Below are positions 53,236 through 63,278 of a stretch of DNA of 64,000 nucleotides, piece by piece. The DNA comes from Desulfovibrio desulfuricans DSM 642 (GTDB taxonomy: Bacteria > Desulfobacterota > Desulfovibrionia > Desulfovibrionales > Desulfovibrionaceae). Made by a program: the position numbers and the translations under genes. Positions within the stretch are counted from its first letter, which is position 1. Every line of letters starts with the position of its first letter. Below the pieces are notes generated by a model. It was given only the letters and a program-made list of their open reading frames with translations. It did not search any database and was not told the origin of the DNA. The DNA lies in assembly GCF_000420465.1 (NCBI RefSeq), contig NZ_ATUZ01000015.1, positions 124,001 to 188,000 on the forward strand, read 5' to 3'.

Positions 53236-54336
53236 CTATACGTTGAACAGGAAGTGCATGACGTCGCCATCGTTGACCACGTATTCCTTGCCTTCCACGC
53301 GCAAGACGCCGTCGGCGCGACAAGCCGCTTCGCTTTCGTGGCTCATGTAGTCGGCGTAAGAGATCACTTCGGCCCGGATAAAGCCCCGCTCAAAGTCGGT
53401 ATGAATAACGCCAGCGGCCTGCGGGGCCTTCCAGCCCTTTTGGATGGTCCAGGCGCGGACTTCGTCCGGCCCGGCGGTAAAGTAGCTGTACAGGCCAAGG
53501 GTTGCGTAGCCAGTGTGGATGATGCGCACAAGGCCGCTTTCATCAATGCCGTAGGAGGACAGCAGTTCGGCCTGTTCCTCATCGGGCAGGCCTTGCAGTT
53601 CTTCTTCAAGCTTGGCGCAAATGCGCGCAAAGCCCGACTGACGTTCCTTGGCAAAGGCTTCAAGTTTGGCGGAAAATTCATTGCCCTCGGCAACGGCGGC
53701 TTCATCCACATTGGCGCAGTAAATAACGGGCTTGGCCGTGAGCAGGCCAAGTTCGCGCCATGTGGTCGAAAAACTCTCGTTATCAGGCAGGTCAAATCCC
53801 CGCGCGGGCTTGCCGTCGTTGAGCTGAGCCAGCAGGGTCTGCATGATTTCTGCGGATGCCTTGGCGTTTTTATCAAACTTGGCAAGCTTTTGCAGCTTGT
53901 CGAGGCGCTTTTCAACGCTTTGCAGGTCGGCCAGCAGCAGCTCGGTTTCAATGGTGTCCACATCGCGCAGGGGATCAACGCCGCCGTCCACATGGGTGAT
54001 ATTTTCATCCTCAAAGCAGCGCACCACATGCACAATGGCCGCGCATTCGCGAATGTTGCCCAAAAACTGGTTGCCCAGCCCTTCACCCTTGCTTGCGCCG
54101 CGCACCAGACCTGCAATGTCGATAAAATCCACACTGGCGTAGATGGTCTTCTTGGGCTTGGCCTTGGCGGTCAGGGCGTCCACCCGCTTGTCCGGCACTG
54201 CCACAGTGGCTTTGTTGGGTTCGATGGTGCAGAAGGGGTAGTTGGCGGCCTGAGCGTTCTGGGCCTTGGTCAGGGCGTTGAAAAGGGTGGATTTGCCAAC
54301 GTTGGGCAGGCCCACAATACCAATACTGAGCGACAT
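53236..54336 (-). CDS. ychF: Ribosome-binding Obg-family GTPase/ATPase YchF
   Basis: A 366-residue TRAFAC-class protein. G1 is [14 protein letters not shown] at residues 8-21, G3 is [17 protein letters not shown]. The G4 position reads CANVDE rather than NKxD, which is why YchF prefers ATP. A coiled-coil insertion lies near 130-170, and a C-terminal TGS domain (about 280-364) contains [14 protein letters not shown]. It binds ribosomes and is linked to stress responses. It is transcribed alone. Confidence 0.96.
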   Translation of the reverse strand: MSLSIGIVGLPNVGKSTLFNALTKAQNAQAANYPFCTIEPNKATVAVPDKRVDALTAKAKPKKTIYASVDFIDIAGLVRGASKGEGLGNQFLGNIRECAAIVHVVRCFEDENITHVDGGVDPLRDVDTIETELLLADLQSVEKRLDKLQKLAKFDKNAKASAEIMQTLLAQLNDGKPARGFDLPDNESFSTTWRELGLLTAKPVIYCANVDEAAVAEGNEFSAKLEAFAKERQSGFARICAKLEEELQGLPDEEQAELLSSYGIDESGLVRIIHTGYATLGLYSYFTAGPDEVRAWTIQKGWKAPQAAGVIHTDFERGFIRAEVISYADYMSHESEAACRADGVLRVEGKEYVVNDGDVMHFLFNV

Positions 54337-54502
54337 GTTGTCTCCTTGCTGCGCGCAAAAAGGCGTATAGCCCGCAGTGGGCGGCGTGCCCGCGCGGGAT
54401 TGGCCGCCAGCAAAATCAGCGGCCCGGGTTCACGGAACGTTTACGCTATTGCCCCTGTGGGCAAGACGGAATTGTTGAAACCAGCGGCTGCCCCAAAGGC
54501 AA

Positions 54503-54530
54503 CCCGCGCCGTCAAGCAGACAGGCGCGGG
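54503..54530 (-). terminator. Hairpin after the FlgO-like gene cluster
   Basis: CCCGCGCC (54503-54510) pairs with GGCGCGGG (54523-54530), 38 bases after the stop at 54568. There is no U-tract. Confidence 0.45.
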
Positions 54531-54567
54531 CATGTTATAGACGCAAAGCGCGTATGAGGCAAGGACG

Positions 54568-55176
54568 CTACTGAAGCCGTGTCCTCACCGAGGGCGCAAG
54601 CCCATCGCCGGGCCGGGCCTCGCGCACGAGGGGCCGCAGGTCGTCCGTAATGGGCACAGTGGCCGTGCCCATGGCCAGCACCTCGTTGCTTGAGGTGTGG
54701 ATAAGCCGGATGCTGAAGCGCACCTGATCGCTGGTAGTCACATAGGTGCCCGCCAGTATGGCCTGACTGGTGCCACTGGGGCTGGCAAGCTGGCGCACGT
54801 CGCGCGTCAGGATAAATTCGCCCTTGAGCTTGTCAAAGCGGATGTCACGCCCCTTGCGCAGTTCCTGAAAACGGTAACCCGCATTGATGAGCCAGCGGGA
54901 GATTTCTTCCGTCATCTGGCGCGCCAAGGGCGAGGCTTCGTCCAGGTTGTTGATGTTGACCGGGGTGGTGCCCATGATCATGATGCGCGCGCGGGCAAGG
55001 GATTCCCGATCTTTGCGGCTCATGTCCTGGCTGTCGCCCGAAAAGCGCATCATGATCTGTTCGTCAAGTTGCTTGGCAATGCTTACGGCAGCATTGGGCA
55101 CGTTTCCGGCTGCCGCCGCCGTGAGCGGAAAGAGCAGGGCCGCAAGCACAAGAATGGTAATGAAAAAGCGGTTCAT
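54568..55176 (-). CDS. FlgO-like envelope protein
   Basis: A 202-residue exported protein with a signal peptide (ITILVLAALLFPLTAAAA). The mature part fits the FlgO domain: IAKQLDEQIMMRFSGD, PVNINNLDEASPLARQMTEEISRWL and ILAGTYVTTSDQVRFSIRLIHTSSNEVLA. FlgO is an outer-membrane protein linked to flagellar stability in Vibrio, but the domain also occurs away from flagellar genes, as here. It is last of a three-gene minus-strand cluster. Confidence 0.82.
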   Translation of the reverse strand: MNRFFITILVLAALLFPLTAAAAGNVPNAAVSIAKQLDEQIMMRFSGDSQDMSRKDRESLARARIMIMGTTPVNINNLDEASPLARQMTEEISRWLINAGYRFQELRKGRDIRFDKLKGEFILTRDVRQLASPSGTSQAILAGTYVTTSDQVRFSIRLIHTSSNEVLAMGTATVPITDDLRPLVREARPGDGLAPSVRTRLQ

Positions 55177-55184
55177 GGTGATCC

Positions 55185-55538
55185 TCAGCGCATGGTGCGC
55201 AAAAGCAGTTCAACGCCGTTCAGTTCTCTTTTTATGATACCAAGGGTCTGGTCGTCTGCACAGATGGAAAGGGCCTGAAGATAACGCTGCCGCGCAAGCT
55301 CATAGCGCCCCTGTTCGCGGAACTGGCGGGCCTGACCAAGGTAGACAAGGCTGTGCTCGTTGGCATCAGAAAGATAGTTGGCCCGTTCCTTTGCCTCGCG
55401 CTTTGCCTGAGCATCATTGGCCTGCCCGCTGTAGGACGACATGCTGTCGGCCAGTGCGCTGGCTGGCAGCGCCGCAAGGGGCAGGGCGTATGAGGCCATA
55501 AGGCAAAGTGCGCAGATGTTGTTCAACATTTTTTTCAT
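55185..55538 (-). CDS. Small exported protein with a TPR-like helical pair
   Basis: A 117-residue protein with a signal peptide (LCLMASYALPLAALPASALA). The mature part has a helical pair around residues 60-95 (YLGQARQFREQGRYELARQRYLQALS) that fits one tetratricopeptide repeat. No other domain is seen. It lies 8 bases before the FlgO-like gene and 13 bases after the FlgO-like lipoprotein, so the three should act together in the envelope. Confidence 0.75.
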   Translation of the reverse strand: MKKMLNNICALCLMASYALPLAALPASALADSMSSYSGQANDAQAKREAKERANYLSDANEHSLVYLGQARQFREQGRYELARQRYLQALSICADDQTLGIIKRELNGVELLLRTMR

Positions 55539-55551
55539 GGCAATTCCGGCA

Positions 55552-56220
55552 TTACCGGCCTTGTTTGATTACAAGCGTGCCGCTGCTGATGCTGCTGGCA
55601 GGCGTATAGAGCGAAGTTAGAGCTGGTTTGGCTGCGGCGGTGCTGGCCGTGGCCTTTACCGGCGGGGGCGCATAGGCCTCGGCCATGCGCGTCACAATGG
55701 GGGTATTCACCAGCACAAGCTGGCCCGTGCGCATGACAAGGCCATCGCTGGCGCGCACCAGCCGGGCGTTGATAAAGGTTGCGTCCTTATCCACATAATA
55801 GGTGCCCACAACAAGGGCGGCCCACTTTTGCCCGGTGGTTGAAACCATCTGGTTGGCGGCAAGGGCAAGGTCGTCACGCCCGCCCTGAACGTTGATGGCC
55901 CCGTTCAGCCTGTATTCCCGCGTGGGAAAGCCCCGCTGGTTGAATTCATAAAACAGCGATTCAGCCATCAGCCTGCCCATGGGCGAGCTTTGCGAGGTGT
56001 TGTTCTGGTTCACAAAGGCCGTGGGCATGGCCACAAAGCCCTGAATGGCGTCGTTGGGCATGGTGGCAAGCATCTGCTCGGCCAGTTCGCGGCTTTTGAG
56101 CTTCAGCTCCACGGCGTCCGTATAGCCGGGCGAAAGCGCGGAAGGCCCACTTTTGGCGCAGCCGGAAAAGAGCGGCAGCAAAAGTGCGCAAAGCATAAGA
56201 AGACGCGGCATTATATGCAT
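55552..56220 (-). CDS. FlgO-like lipoprotein
   Basis: A 222-residue protein with a lipoprotein signal: LLPLFSGC places the lipid-bearing Cys near residue 21. The mature FlgO-type domain has LAEQMLATMPNDAIQGFVAMPTAF, SSPMGRLMAESLFYEFNQRGF and AALVVGTYYVDKDATFINARLVRASDGLV, parallel to the 202-residue paralog downstream. An Ala/Pro/Thr-rich tail follows. The next residue after the Cys is Ala, giving no inner-membrane retention signal, so outer-membrane sorting is likely. Start 56220 or 56211. First gene of the three-gene cluster. Confidence 0.82.
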   Translation of the reverse strand: MHIMPRLLMLCALLLPLFSGCAKSGPSALSPGYTDAVELKLKSRELAEQMLATMPNDAIQGFVAMPTAFVNQNNTSQSSPMGRLMAESLFYEFNQRGFPTREYRLNGAINVQGGRDDLALAANQMVSTTGQKWAALVVGTYYVDKDATFINARLVRASDGLVMRTGQLVLVNTPIVTRMAEAYAPPPVKATASTAAAKPALTSLYTPASSISSGTLVIKQGR

Positions 56221-56651
56221 ACAAACCCCGAGTGAAATTGCTCTGATGCAGTCCCTCGCGCCTTGATCCCGATGGATCCCCGGCGGGATAATTCCTCGTT
56301 TGCCGGGGCTATTGCCCACGGCCCAGCGGAACTGCTCTTACCATAGTCTTATCGTCACAATGGCCGTCAACTTGAGTGCTGACGGAAAAAACGTCAGCCT
56401 GCGACCTTTTTTTTAAACTTTGCAAGACACGTTCCAGATATCGCATTTGCCCCACAGTCGCTTACTGCCAGGCTGTCCAAATGGGGTTTATGCGGTTCAG
56501 AATCACGGTGCATGCGGCAAGGCTTGCCGCAAAGCCCGCAGTGCTGCCCGTGCTGCGCGCACTTGGCTTGCAGGGGGAAATAGCATAGAAGACTCGTTTA
56601 CGGAGTGCCGTGGCTTTGCGCCGTGGCTCCACTTGTTTTTGTGAGGGAAGC
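56221..56651. other. Intergenic region upstream of ispG and the FlgO-like cluster
   Basis: About 430 bases with no supported gene. CTGACG (56379-56384) and CGTCAG (56392-56397) form a hairpin, followed nine bases later by eight T residues (56407-56414). This could be a leader attenuator for ispG or a stray terminator. A short open frame to 56644 is not family-like. Confidence 0.4.
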
Positions 56652-57725
56652 ATGCAAAAGCACACAACCCGCGCCATCCGTCTGGGCGGGCTTTCCATTG
56701 GCGGCGGTGCGCCTGTTATGGTGCAGAGCATGACCAATACCGACACCCGCGATGCAGAGGCAACGCTTGCCCAGATTGCGCGGCTTGAGGCGCGCGGCTG
56801 CGAGGCCGTGCGCGTGGCTGTGCCGGACGAGGCTGCTGTTGCGGCCCTGCCCGCCATCCGCGCGGGTACGCGCCTGCCGCTCATAGCGGACATACATTTT
56901 GATTACCGTCTTGCCGTGGCCTCGCTGGAGGCCGGGCTTGAAGGCCTGCGCATCAATCCCGGCAATATTGGCCCCAAGGAACACGTGGACCGCGTGGTGG
57001 ATGCCGCCAAGGCCCACGGGGCGGTCATCCGCGTGGGGGTCAACTCCGGCTCGGTGGAAAAGCGCCTGCTCCAGCAGTACGGCGGCCCCTGCCCCGAGGC
57101 GCTGGTGGAAAGCGCTCTCACCCATGTGCGCATGCTGGAGGCGCGCGGTTTTTACGATACCAAAATTTCGCTCAAGTCCTCCTCTGTGCTTGATACCATT
57201 GCCTCCTACCGCAAGCTTGCCGAAGCTTGCGACTACCCCCTGCACATCGGCGTTACCGAGGCCGGGGGCCTCATGCGCGGCACGGTAAAATCTGCCGTGG
57301 GCCTTGGTATCCTGCTGCACGAGGGCATTGGCGACACCCTGCGCGTTTCGCTCACCGCCGACCCGGTGGAAGAAGTGACCGTGGCGTGGGAAATACTGCG
57401 CGCCCTTGGCCTGCGCTCGCGCGGGCCGGAAATCATCTCGTGCCCCACCTGCGGGCGCACGGAGATTGACCTGTTTTCGCTGGCCCGCGCGGTGGAAGAC
57501 CGCTTAGCCACCTCCAGGGCCGACATCAAGGTTGCGGTCATGGGCTGCGTGGTCAACGGGCCGGGCGAGGCCCGCGAGGCCGATCTGGGCGTTGCGGGCG
57601 GGCGCGACAAGGGCATCATATTTCGCAAGGGCGAGGTCATCCGTTCGGTCAAAGGGCAGGAGGCCCTGCTGGCGGCTTTTATGGAAGAACTGCAACAACT
57701 GCTCAACGAAAAGGAATCACAGTAA
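56652..57725 (+). CDS. ispG: 4-hydroxy-3-methylbut-2-en-1-yl diphosphate synthase
   Basis: A 357-residue iron-sulfur enzyme of the MEP isoprenoid pathway, turning the cyclic diphosphate (MEcPP) into HMBPP. The N-terminal TIM-barrel part begins [13 protein letters not shown]. The [4Fe-4S] ligands are in [13 protein letters not shown] and [14 protein letters not shown]. It is the two-domain bacterial form of normal length. ATG 56652 has GAGG five bases upstream. Its stop overlaps the proS start by one base (TAATG). Confidence 0.96.
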   Translation: MQKHTTRAIRLGGLSIGGGAPVMVQSMTNTDTRDAEATLAQIARLEARGCEAVRVAVPDEAAVAALPAIRAGTRLPLIADIHFDYRLAVASLEAGLEGLRINPGNIGPKEHVDRVVDAAKAHGAVIRVGVNSGSVEKRLLQQYGGPCPEALVESALTHVRMLEARGFYDTKISLKSSSVLDTIASYRKLAEACDYPLHIGVTEAGGLMRGTVKSAVGLGILLHEGIGDTLRVSLTADPVEEVTVAWEILRALGLRSRGPEIISCPTCGRTEIDLFSLARAVEDRLATSRADIKVAVMGCVVNGPGEAREADLGVAGGRDKGIIFRKGEVIRSVKGQEALLAAFMEELQQLLNEKESQ

Positions 57726-59455
57726 TGCGTTTCAGCAACTGCTATATTCCCACCCTCAAGGAATCTCCGGCGGATGCCGAGGTAATCAGCCACAAGCTTT
57801 TGCTGCGCGCCGGTATGGTGCGCAGGCTTACTTCGGGCATGTACACCTATCTGCCGCTGGGCCTGAAGGTGATTGAAAAAATAAGCCGCGTCGTGCGCGA
57901 AGAAATGGCCGTCGCCTACTTTGAAGAACTGCTCATGCCCATGGTGCAGCCCGCCGACCTGTGGAAGGAATCGGGCCGCTGGGAGCATTACGGCAAGGAA
58001 CTGCTGCGCTTCAAGGATCGCAACGAGCGCGAATACTGCCTTGGCCCCACGCACGAAGAAGTCATCACCGACCTCGTGCGCGGCGAAGTGCGCTCCTACC
58101 GTCAGCTTCCCGTGCGTCTGTACCAGATTCAGACCAAGTTCCGCGATGAAATTCGCCCCCGTTTCGGCCTCATGCGCGGGCGCGAATTTATCATGAAGGA
58201 CGGCTATTCCTTTGACGCCACGGAAGAAGGCGCACAGCAGAACTACTGGGCCTGCCACGCGGCCTACAAGCGTATTTTTCAGCGCCTTGGCCTCAAGTTC
58301 CGCCCTGTGGAGGCCGACTCCGGTTCCATCGGCGGCAACTTCTCGCACGAATTCATGGTGCTGGCTGAAACGGGCGAAGACACCATCGCTTTCTGCCATC
58401 ACTGCGACTACGCGGCCAACGTGGAGCGCGCCGAAGTGGCCTGGAACGGCAAGCCCTGCACGGAGACCTGCGTTCCGGCAGAGAAGGTTGCCACCCCCAA
58501 TGCCCACACGGTGGAAGAAGTGGCGGCCCTGCTGGGCGTGCCCGCCTCCTCCGTGGTCAAGACCATGCTCTTCAAGGTGGACGGCAAGCCCATGGCCGTG
58601 CTTGTGCGCGGCGACCGCGAAGTGAACGACATCAAGCTCAAGAACCTGCTCAACGCGCAGGATGTGGTCATGGCCGACGCCGCCACAGTGCAGCAGCTCA
58701 CCAAGGCCCCTGTGGGCTTTGCCGGGCCTGTGGGGCTGGAAATTCCGGTCTACGCCGATGCCGAACTGCAAGGCGCTACAGATTATGTGGTGGGCGCCAA
58801 CGCTGGCGATGCCCACCTTGTGCACGTTGACCTCAAGCGCGACGCCACGGTGACCGCCTGGGCCGACCTGCGCGCCATCACGCCAGAAGATACATGCCCC
58901 CGCTGCGGTGGCCGCATTGAGCTGACGCGCGGCATTGAAGTGGGCCACGTGTTCATGCTTGGCCGCAAATACAGCGATGCCATGCATGCCGCCTTCCTTG
59001 ACGAAAACGGCAAGGAACAGATCATGATCATGGGCTGCTACGGCATCGGCGTTTCCCGCGTGGCCGCAGCCGCCATCGAGCAGAACAACGACGAGCACGG
59101 CATTGTGTTCCCGCCGCCGCTGGCTCCTTACGACTGCATCCTGCTGAACCTTGACCCGCGCAATGCAGAGGTCAACGCCAAGGTCGAGCAGATCTACGCC
59201 ATGCTCAAGGATATGGGCGTGGACGTGCTCATGGACGACCGCGACGAACGCCCCGGCGTCAAGTTCAAGGATGCGGACTTGCTGGGTATTCCCATGCAGC
59301 TCGTTGTGGGTGGCAAGGGGCTGGCCAAGGGCATTGTGGAATGCAAGGATCGCCGTAGCGGCGAAAAGGGCGAACTGCCCGCCGATGCAATGGCTGAAGC
59401 CTTTTCCGCCTGGGCCGCCAAGGTTCGCGAGGGCTGGGCGCAGCAGCAGGGCTAG
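57725..59455 (+). CDS. proS: Prolyl-tRNA synthetase (bacterial type with editing domain)
   Basis: A 576-residue class II synthetase charging tRNA-Pro. Motif 1 lies near [22 protein letters not shown], motif 2 in [23 protein letters not shown], and motif 3 near [13 protein letters not shown]. The YbaK-like insertion that deacylates Ala-tRNA-Pro is present at about 240-390 ([20 protein letters not shown]). The C-terminal anticodon-binding domain contains [19 protein letters not shown]. It is translationally coupled to ispG. Confidence 0.97.
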   Translation: MRFSNCYIPTLKESPADAEVISHKLLLRAGMVRRLTSGMYTYLPLGLKVIEKISRVVREEMAVAYFEELLMPMVQPADLWKESGRWEHYGKELLRFKDRNEREYCLGPTHEEVITDLVRGEVRSYRQLPVRLYQIQTKFRDEIRPRFGLMRGREFIMKDGYSFDATEEGAQQNYWACHAAYKRIFQRLGLKFRPVEADSGSIGGNFSHEFMVLAETGEDTIAFCHHCDYAANVERAEVAWNGKPCTETCVPAEKVATPNAHTVEEVAALLGVPASSVVKTMLFKVDGKPMAVLVRGDREVNDIKLKNLLNAQDVVMADAATVQQLTKAPVGFAGPVGLEIPVYADAELQGATDYVVGANAGDAHLVHVDLKRDATVTAWADLRAITPEDTCPRCGGRIELTRGIEVGHVFMLGRKYSDAMHAAFLDENGKEQIMIMGCYGIGVSRVAAAAIEQNNDEHGIVFPPPLAPYDCILLNLDPRNAEVNAKVEQIYAMLKDMGVDVLMDDRDERPGVKFKDADLLGIPMQLVVGGKGLAKGIVECKDRRSGEKGELPADAMAEAFSAWAAKVREGWAQQQG

Positions 59456-59563
59456 GCCCGCACAGCAATCTGGTTGTGCCTTTAAAAAAACTGAGCCACG
59501 CCGCGATGTGAGGTAATACCTTTCGCGCCACGGTCTGAGGGTTTGTTATAGGTTGAGGTAATG

Positions 59564-59592
59564 TAAAAGGGGCACTGTCAGTGCCCCTTTTA
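59564..59592. terminator. Terminator between proS and xseA
   Basis: AAAAGGGGCACTG (59565-59577) pairs with CAGTGCCCCTTTT (59579-59591) with a one-base centre; a minimal loop will form by opening inner pairs. T-runs lie on both sides. It separates the ispG-proS unit from the xseA unit. Confidence 0.75.
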
Positions 59593-59638
59593 CAACAAAA
59601 AAGCTTTTTTTCAGATAGATAGCCTGACGCGGAGCACC

Positions 59639-61192
59639 ATGCAGGAAGCCATACTGTCTGTCCGTGAACTCACGGAACAGCTGCGCAAAACCCTTGAGGG
59701 ACGTTTCCCCTTTGTCTGGGTGCGGGGCGAGGTGACCAACCTGACCCGTCCCGGCTCGGGGCACGTCTATTTTACCCTCAAGGATGCCGATGCTCAGTTG
59801 CAGTGTGTGTGGTTCAGGCACATGCAGCGGCAGAACAGTCAGGGTTTTGATCCGCTGACGGGCGAGGTTTTTGACGCGCCGCGTCCATCGCCGCTGGAGC
59901 TTTTGCGCAACGGGCTGGATGTGCTGTGCGCAGGGCGCATCACCCTGTATGCGCCGCGCGGCCAGTATCAGCTAGCGGTTGAACTGGTGCAGCCAGCGGG
60001 CGAGGGCTTGCTTGCGCAGGCCTTTGAGGCCAGCAAGCGCAAGCTGGCGGCTCTGGGCTATTTCAGCCATGAGCGTAAGCGGTCCCTGCCGTATGATCCG
60101 CAGCGCGTGGCCCTTATCACTTCCCCAACGGGTGCGGCTATCCATGATTTTATGGAGCTTGCGGCCAGCCGGGGCAGCGGGGCGCGCATTCGTCTGTTCC
60201 CGGCTCTGGTGCAGGGGGCGGAAGCTGCTCCCTCCATTGTGCGGGCCCTGCACGAGGCCAACGCGCAGGGCTGGGCGCAGGCCGTGGTGCTGGTGCGCGG
60301 CGGCGGCTCGCTGGAAGATTTGTGGGCCTTTAATGAAGAAGCCGTGGCCGAGGCCGTGTTTGAGTCGCGCCTGCCGGTGCTGGCGGGCATCGGGCATGAG
60401 GTGGATGTTACCCTTGCCGACATGACAGCAGACCTGCGCGCGGCAACGCCTTCGCATGCGGCCCAGTTGCTCTGGCCCGCGCGGTCAGAGCTGATGCAAA
60501 AGGTTGACGAGGCGGAGGCGGCCCTTGTGCGGGCGGCGCGGCGGCGGCTGGAAACAGCGGGGCAAAGTCTTGCCCAGTTTGAAAACGCCCTGCGCTGGTT
60601 TTCGCCCATGCGGCATCAGGCCCGCCTTGCAGAGCAGCTTGACGGCTTGCACCGCTCCTTGCACCGGGCCGCGCGTCAGTGGCTCGATACCACGGAGGCC
60701 CGGCGCGACAGGCTTGAGCGTGCCCTGCAAAACGCCTTCAGCCCTTCGCGGCTGGATGTGCTGGGCAGCAGGGTAGAGGCGCTTTCTGCCAGTCTGGCTG
60801 CGGCTATGCCGCGCATGCTGACCGCGCAGGAGCAAAGGTATGATGCCGCGCGGCAGCGCTTGCAGGCGGCAGGGCAGGAAATGCTTGCCTGCACCGGGCG
60901 CGAACTGGAAAAATGCGAATTTGCTCTGGCAGCCGCCAACCCCCTGGCACCCCTCAGGCGCGGTTATGCCCTTGTGCATGGCGCGGATGGCGGCCTGCTG
61001 CGCACGGTGACGGCGGCCCCTGCGGGCAGCGCCATCACGGTGCGACTGGCGGATGGCAGCCTTGCCGCCGTGGTCAGCAAGGTGCTGCCAGACGTTGCGC
61101 CAGACGTTGCGCCAGACGTTGCGCCAGACGCTGCGCCTGGCTCTGATACAGTCGCGTTGCCGGTTGCCAAAAAACAAGGACGGAATAGCTGA
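59639..61192 (+). CDS. xseA: Exodeoxyribonuclease VII large subunit
   Basis: A 517-residue subunit of the single-strand DNA exonuclease VII. An N-terminal OB-fold (about 1-100; FPFVWVRGEVTNLTRPGSGHVYFTLKD) leads to the catalytic domain with RVALITSPTGAAIHDF, VLVRGGGSLEDLWAFNEEAVAEA and PVLAGIGHEVDVTLADMTADLRA. A long helical region and an AAANPLAPLRRGYALV segment follow. The C-terminal tail has a (PDVA)n repeat from tandem 12-base units. Partner xseB is two genes downstream, with an M23 gene between them. Confidence 0.95.
   Translation: MQEAILSVRELTEQLRKTLEGRFPFVWVRGEVTNLTRPGSGHVYFTLKDADAQLQCVWFRHMQRQNSQGFDPLTGEVFDAPRPSPLELLRNGLDVLCAGRITLYAPRGQYQLAVELVQPAGEGLLAQAFEASKRKLAALGYFSHERKRSLPYDPQRVALITSPTGAAIHDFMELAASRGSGARIRLFPALVQGAEAAPSIVRALHEANAQGWAQAVVLVRGGGSLEDLWAFNEEAVAEAVFESRLPVLAGIGHEVDVTLADMTADLRAATPSHAAQLLWPARSELMQKVDEAEAALVRAARRRLETAGQSLAQFENALRWFSPMRHQARLAEQLDGLHRSLHRAARQWLDTTEARRDRLERALQNAFSPSRLDVLGSRVEALSASLAAAMPRMLTAQEQRYDAARQRLQAAGQEMLACTGRELEKCEFALAAANPLAPLRRGYALVHGADGGLLRTVTAAPAGSAITVRLADGSLAAVVSKVLPDVAPDVAPDVAPDAAPGSDTVALPVAKKQGRNS
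61088..61135 (+). repeat. Four tandem 12-base repeats inside xseA
   Basis: The unit CCAGACGTTGCG occurs at 61088, 61100 and 61112, and a one-base variant at 61124. It keeps the frame and adds PDVA units near the XseA C-terminus. Copy number is likely to vary by slippage without frameshift. Confidence 0.9.
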
Positions 61193-62124
61193 TGTCTGTG
61201 CTCACGCGCATGCTCATGGTTCTGTTGGCGGGGGCTTTCCTTTTTGTTCCTACAGCCGTTCTGGCTGCGCCATCCCCCACGCCAGCCCTTGCGCTTGACG
61301 CGCCCGAATCCGTTGCCAGAGGGGATGCTTTTCCCGCCCTGGCTGTGAGCGACGCGCCCGCAAAGTCCTTGACGTTCCGCTGGCTGGGCAAGACCTACGA
61401 GGCCAGGGCGGAGCAGGTGAGCGCCACTACCGCTGCGGGCGCTGCAACGCGCTGGCAGGCCGTCATGCTGCTGCCCGTGCCGCTGGAAGAAAAGGAATCC
61501 GCGCGTGATCTTGCCGTCTCCACGGGCAACGGCAAGGATGCCCCCGCCGTAGCGCGCAAGATCGCTTTTTTTGACAAAGACCGCCCGGTGCAGAAACTGA
61601 ACGTGGATAAAAAATACGTCGATCCTCCGGCGGCGGAAATGGCGCGCATCAAGGCCGACAGGGAGCTTGTGCGCCAGGCCCTGGCCCAGCGTCTGCCCGA
61701 GCGCTTCTGGGTGCTGCCCTTTGTGCGGCCTGTGCCCGGCGATGTATCAAGCCTGTACGGCCTCAAACGCGTGTTCAACGGGCAGCCGCGCGGGGTGCAC
61801 AAGGGCCTTGATCTGCGCGGCCCACAGGGGCAGCCTGTGCTTGCCTGCGCAGATGGTCAGGTGGGCCTTACGGGGAATTTGTACTTCTCTGGTAATGTAG
61901 TGTACATCAATCACGGCGAAGGGGTGTTCACCGCGTATTTGCACCTCTCTGAAATACTGGTGCAAAATGGCGATCGGGTGCGCAAGGGGCAGGTTATCGG
62001 GCTGGTAGGGGCCACGGGCCGCGTTACCGGGCCGCATCTGCATCTATCGCTTCTGGTTCAGGGCGAGTCGGTTGACCCGCAGCCCTTTTTGACAACCGGG
62101 AACGCCAGGGGAAACAATCCATGA
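61192..62124 (+). CDS. M23-family peptidoglycan peptidase (LytM-type)
   Basis: A 310-residue exported protein with a signal peptide (MLMVLLAGAFLFVPTAVLA). The N-terminal ~160 residues are a beta-rich domain with RWLGKTYEARAEQ. The C-terminal M23 domain (about 185-300) has the zinc motifs HKGLDLRG and HLHLS, with YLHLSEILVQNGDRVRKGQVIG between them. All ligands are intact, so it should be an active endopeptidase, or a septal regulator, in the periplasm. Its ATG overlaps the xseA stop (TGATG) and its end overlaps xseB by 4 bases. Confidence 0.92.
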   Translation: MSVLTRMLMVLLAGAFLFVPTAVLAAPSPTPALALDAPESVARGDAFPALAVSDAPAKSLTFRWLGKTYEARAEQVSATTAAGAATRWQAVMLLPVPLEEKESARDLAVSTGNGKDAPAVARKIAFFDKDRPVQKLNVDKKYVDPPAAEMARIKADRELVRQALAQRLPERFWVLPFVRPVPGDVSSLYGLKRVFNGQPRGVHKGLDLRGPQGQPVLACADGQVGLTGNLYFSGNVVYINHGEGVFTAYLHLSEILVQNGDRVRKGQVIGLVGATGRVTGPHLHLSLLVQGESVDPQPFLTTGNARGNNP

Positions 62125-62381
62125 GCGCCAAGACAGACAATACTTTTGAAAAAAAGATGGCCCGGCTTCAGGAGATCGTGGCGGCGCTTGAAAGCGGCGA
62201 CCTGCCCCTGGAAAAGGGCATGGCCCTGTATAAGGAAGGAGCGGCGTGTTCGCGCTATTGCCGCGAACAGCTCGACAAAGCCCGGCATGAGCTTGAAATC
62301 TGGCAGGATGGTCAGGCTCGTCCCCTTGAGTCACGCCCTGTGACGGCAAGCGGGCTGAACGCAGAAGAGGAGGCGGAATAG
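62121..62381 (+). CDS. xseB: Exodeoxyribonuclease VII small subunit
   Basis: An 86-residue helical protein. The family pattern is FEKKMARLQEIVAALESGDLPLEKGMALYKEG, split by an exposed turn. Several copies bind one XseA chain to form active exonuclease VII. It overlaps the M23 gene by 4 bases and is 3 bases before ispA. Confidence 0.95.
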   Translation: MSAKTDNTFEKKMARLQEIVAALESGDLPLEKGMALYKEGAACSRYCREQLDKARHELEIWQDGQARPLESRPVTASGLNAEEEAE

Positions 62382-62384
62382 GCG

Positions 62385-63278
62385 ATGATGAGCGTTGCTG
62401 ACATGAAGGCCCTGCTGCACGCGCGGGGCAAGGATGTGGAAGCCTATCTGGCCACCTGCCTTGACGGCCGTGATATGCCGCAGAGGCTCAAGGATTCCAT
62501 GCTGTACAGCCTGCAAGCCGGGGGCAAGCGTTTGCGCCCTGTTTTGTGCCTGAGCACCGCCGCCCTGTGCGGCCTTTCGCCACAGCGCAGCATGCCCTTT
62601 GCTGCCGCTATCGAGATGATTCACACCTATTCTCTCATCCATGACGACCTCCCCGCCATGGATAACGATGATCTGCGCCGGGGCAAGCCCTCGAACCACA
62701 AGGCTTTTGACGAAGCCACGGCCATACTGGCGGGCGATGGCCTGCTGACGGACGCCTTCATGGTCATGTGCCGTACCGCAGAGGCCCCTGACCGTGTGCT
62801 GGACGCCGTGGCCGAGCTTTCGCTGGCGGCAGGGTCTTCCGGCATGGTTGGCGGGCAGGAATGGGACATGATCTACACGGGCGCGGCGTCCATCACGCTT
62901 GAGCAGATGCGTGCCGTGCACGCCATGAAAACAGGGGCGCTGCTGCGGGCATCGTGCGTGTGCGGGGCCATCCTTGCCGGGGCGGAAACTCCCGCGCGCG
63001 AGGCCATTGCCGCCTACGGCGCGGCGCTTGGCGTGGCCTTTCAGATTGCGGACGACATCCTTGATGTTGTTTCCGACACTGAAACCCTGGGCAAACCTGC
63101 GGGCAGTGACGAGGAGCAGGGCAAAAGCACCTATCCCGCCCTGCTGGGGCTTGAAAAAAGCCGTGAACTGGCGCGCGCGCAGGCTCAGGCCGCGCAGGAC
63201 GCGCTGGCCCCGTTTGACGGGCAGGAAGCGGATTTTCTGCGCGCATTGGCCGACTACACGGTAACGAGGGCGGCCTAA
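62385..63278 (+). CDS. ispA: Farnesyl/geranylgeranyl diphosphate synthase
   Basis: A 297-residue trans-prenyltransferase. The first aspartate-rich motif lies in HDDLPAMDNDDLRRGKPSNH, and the second in IADDILDVVSD. GGKRLRPVL and HTYSLIHDD are family segments. It condenses IPP with allylic diphosphates to C15 (or C20) products for quinone and cell-wall lipids. It lies between xseB and dxs, the common arrangement, and joins the MEP enzymes of this window. Whether ATG 62385 or the next codon 62388 starts it is open. Confidence 0.95.
   Translation: MMSVADMKALLHARGKDVEAYLATCLDGRDMPQRLKDSMLYSLQAGGKRLRPVLCLSTAALCGLSPQRSMPFAAAIEMIHTYSLIHDDLPAMDNDDLRRGKPSNHKAFDEATAILAGDGLLTDAFMVMCRTAEAPDRVLDAVAELSLAAGSSGMVGGQEWDMIYTGAASITLEQMRAVHAMKTGALLRASCVCGAILAGAETPAREAIAAYGAALGVAFQIADDILDVVSDTETLGKPAGSDEEQGKSTYPALLGLEKSRELARAQAQAAQDALAPFDGQEADFLRALADYTVTRAA

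Noticed and set aside
57233-59098. Minus-strand 621-codon open frame opposite ispG and proS
   Set aside because: Antisense shadow of two certain genes.
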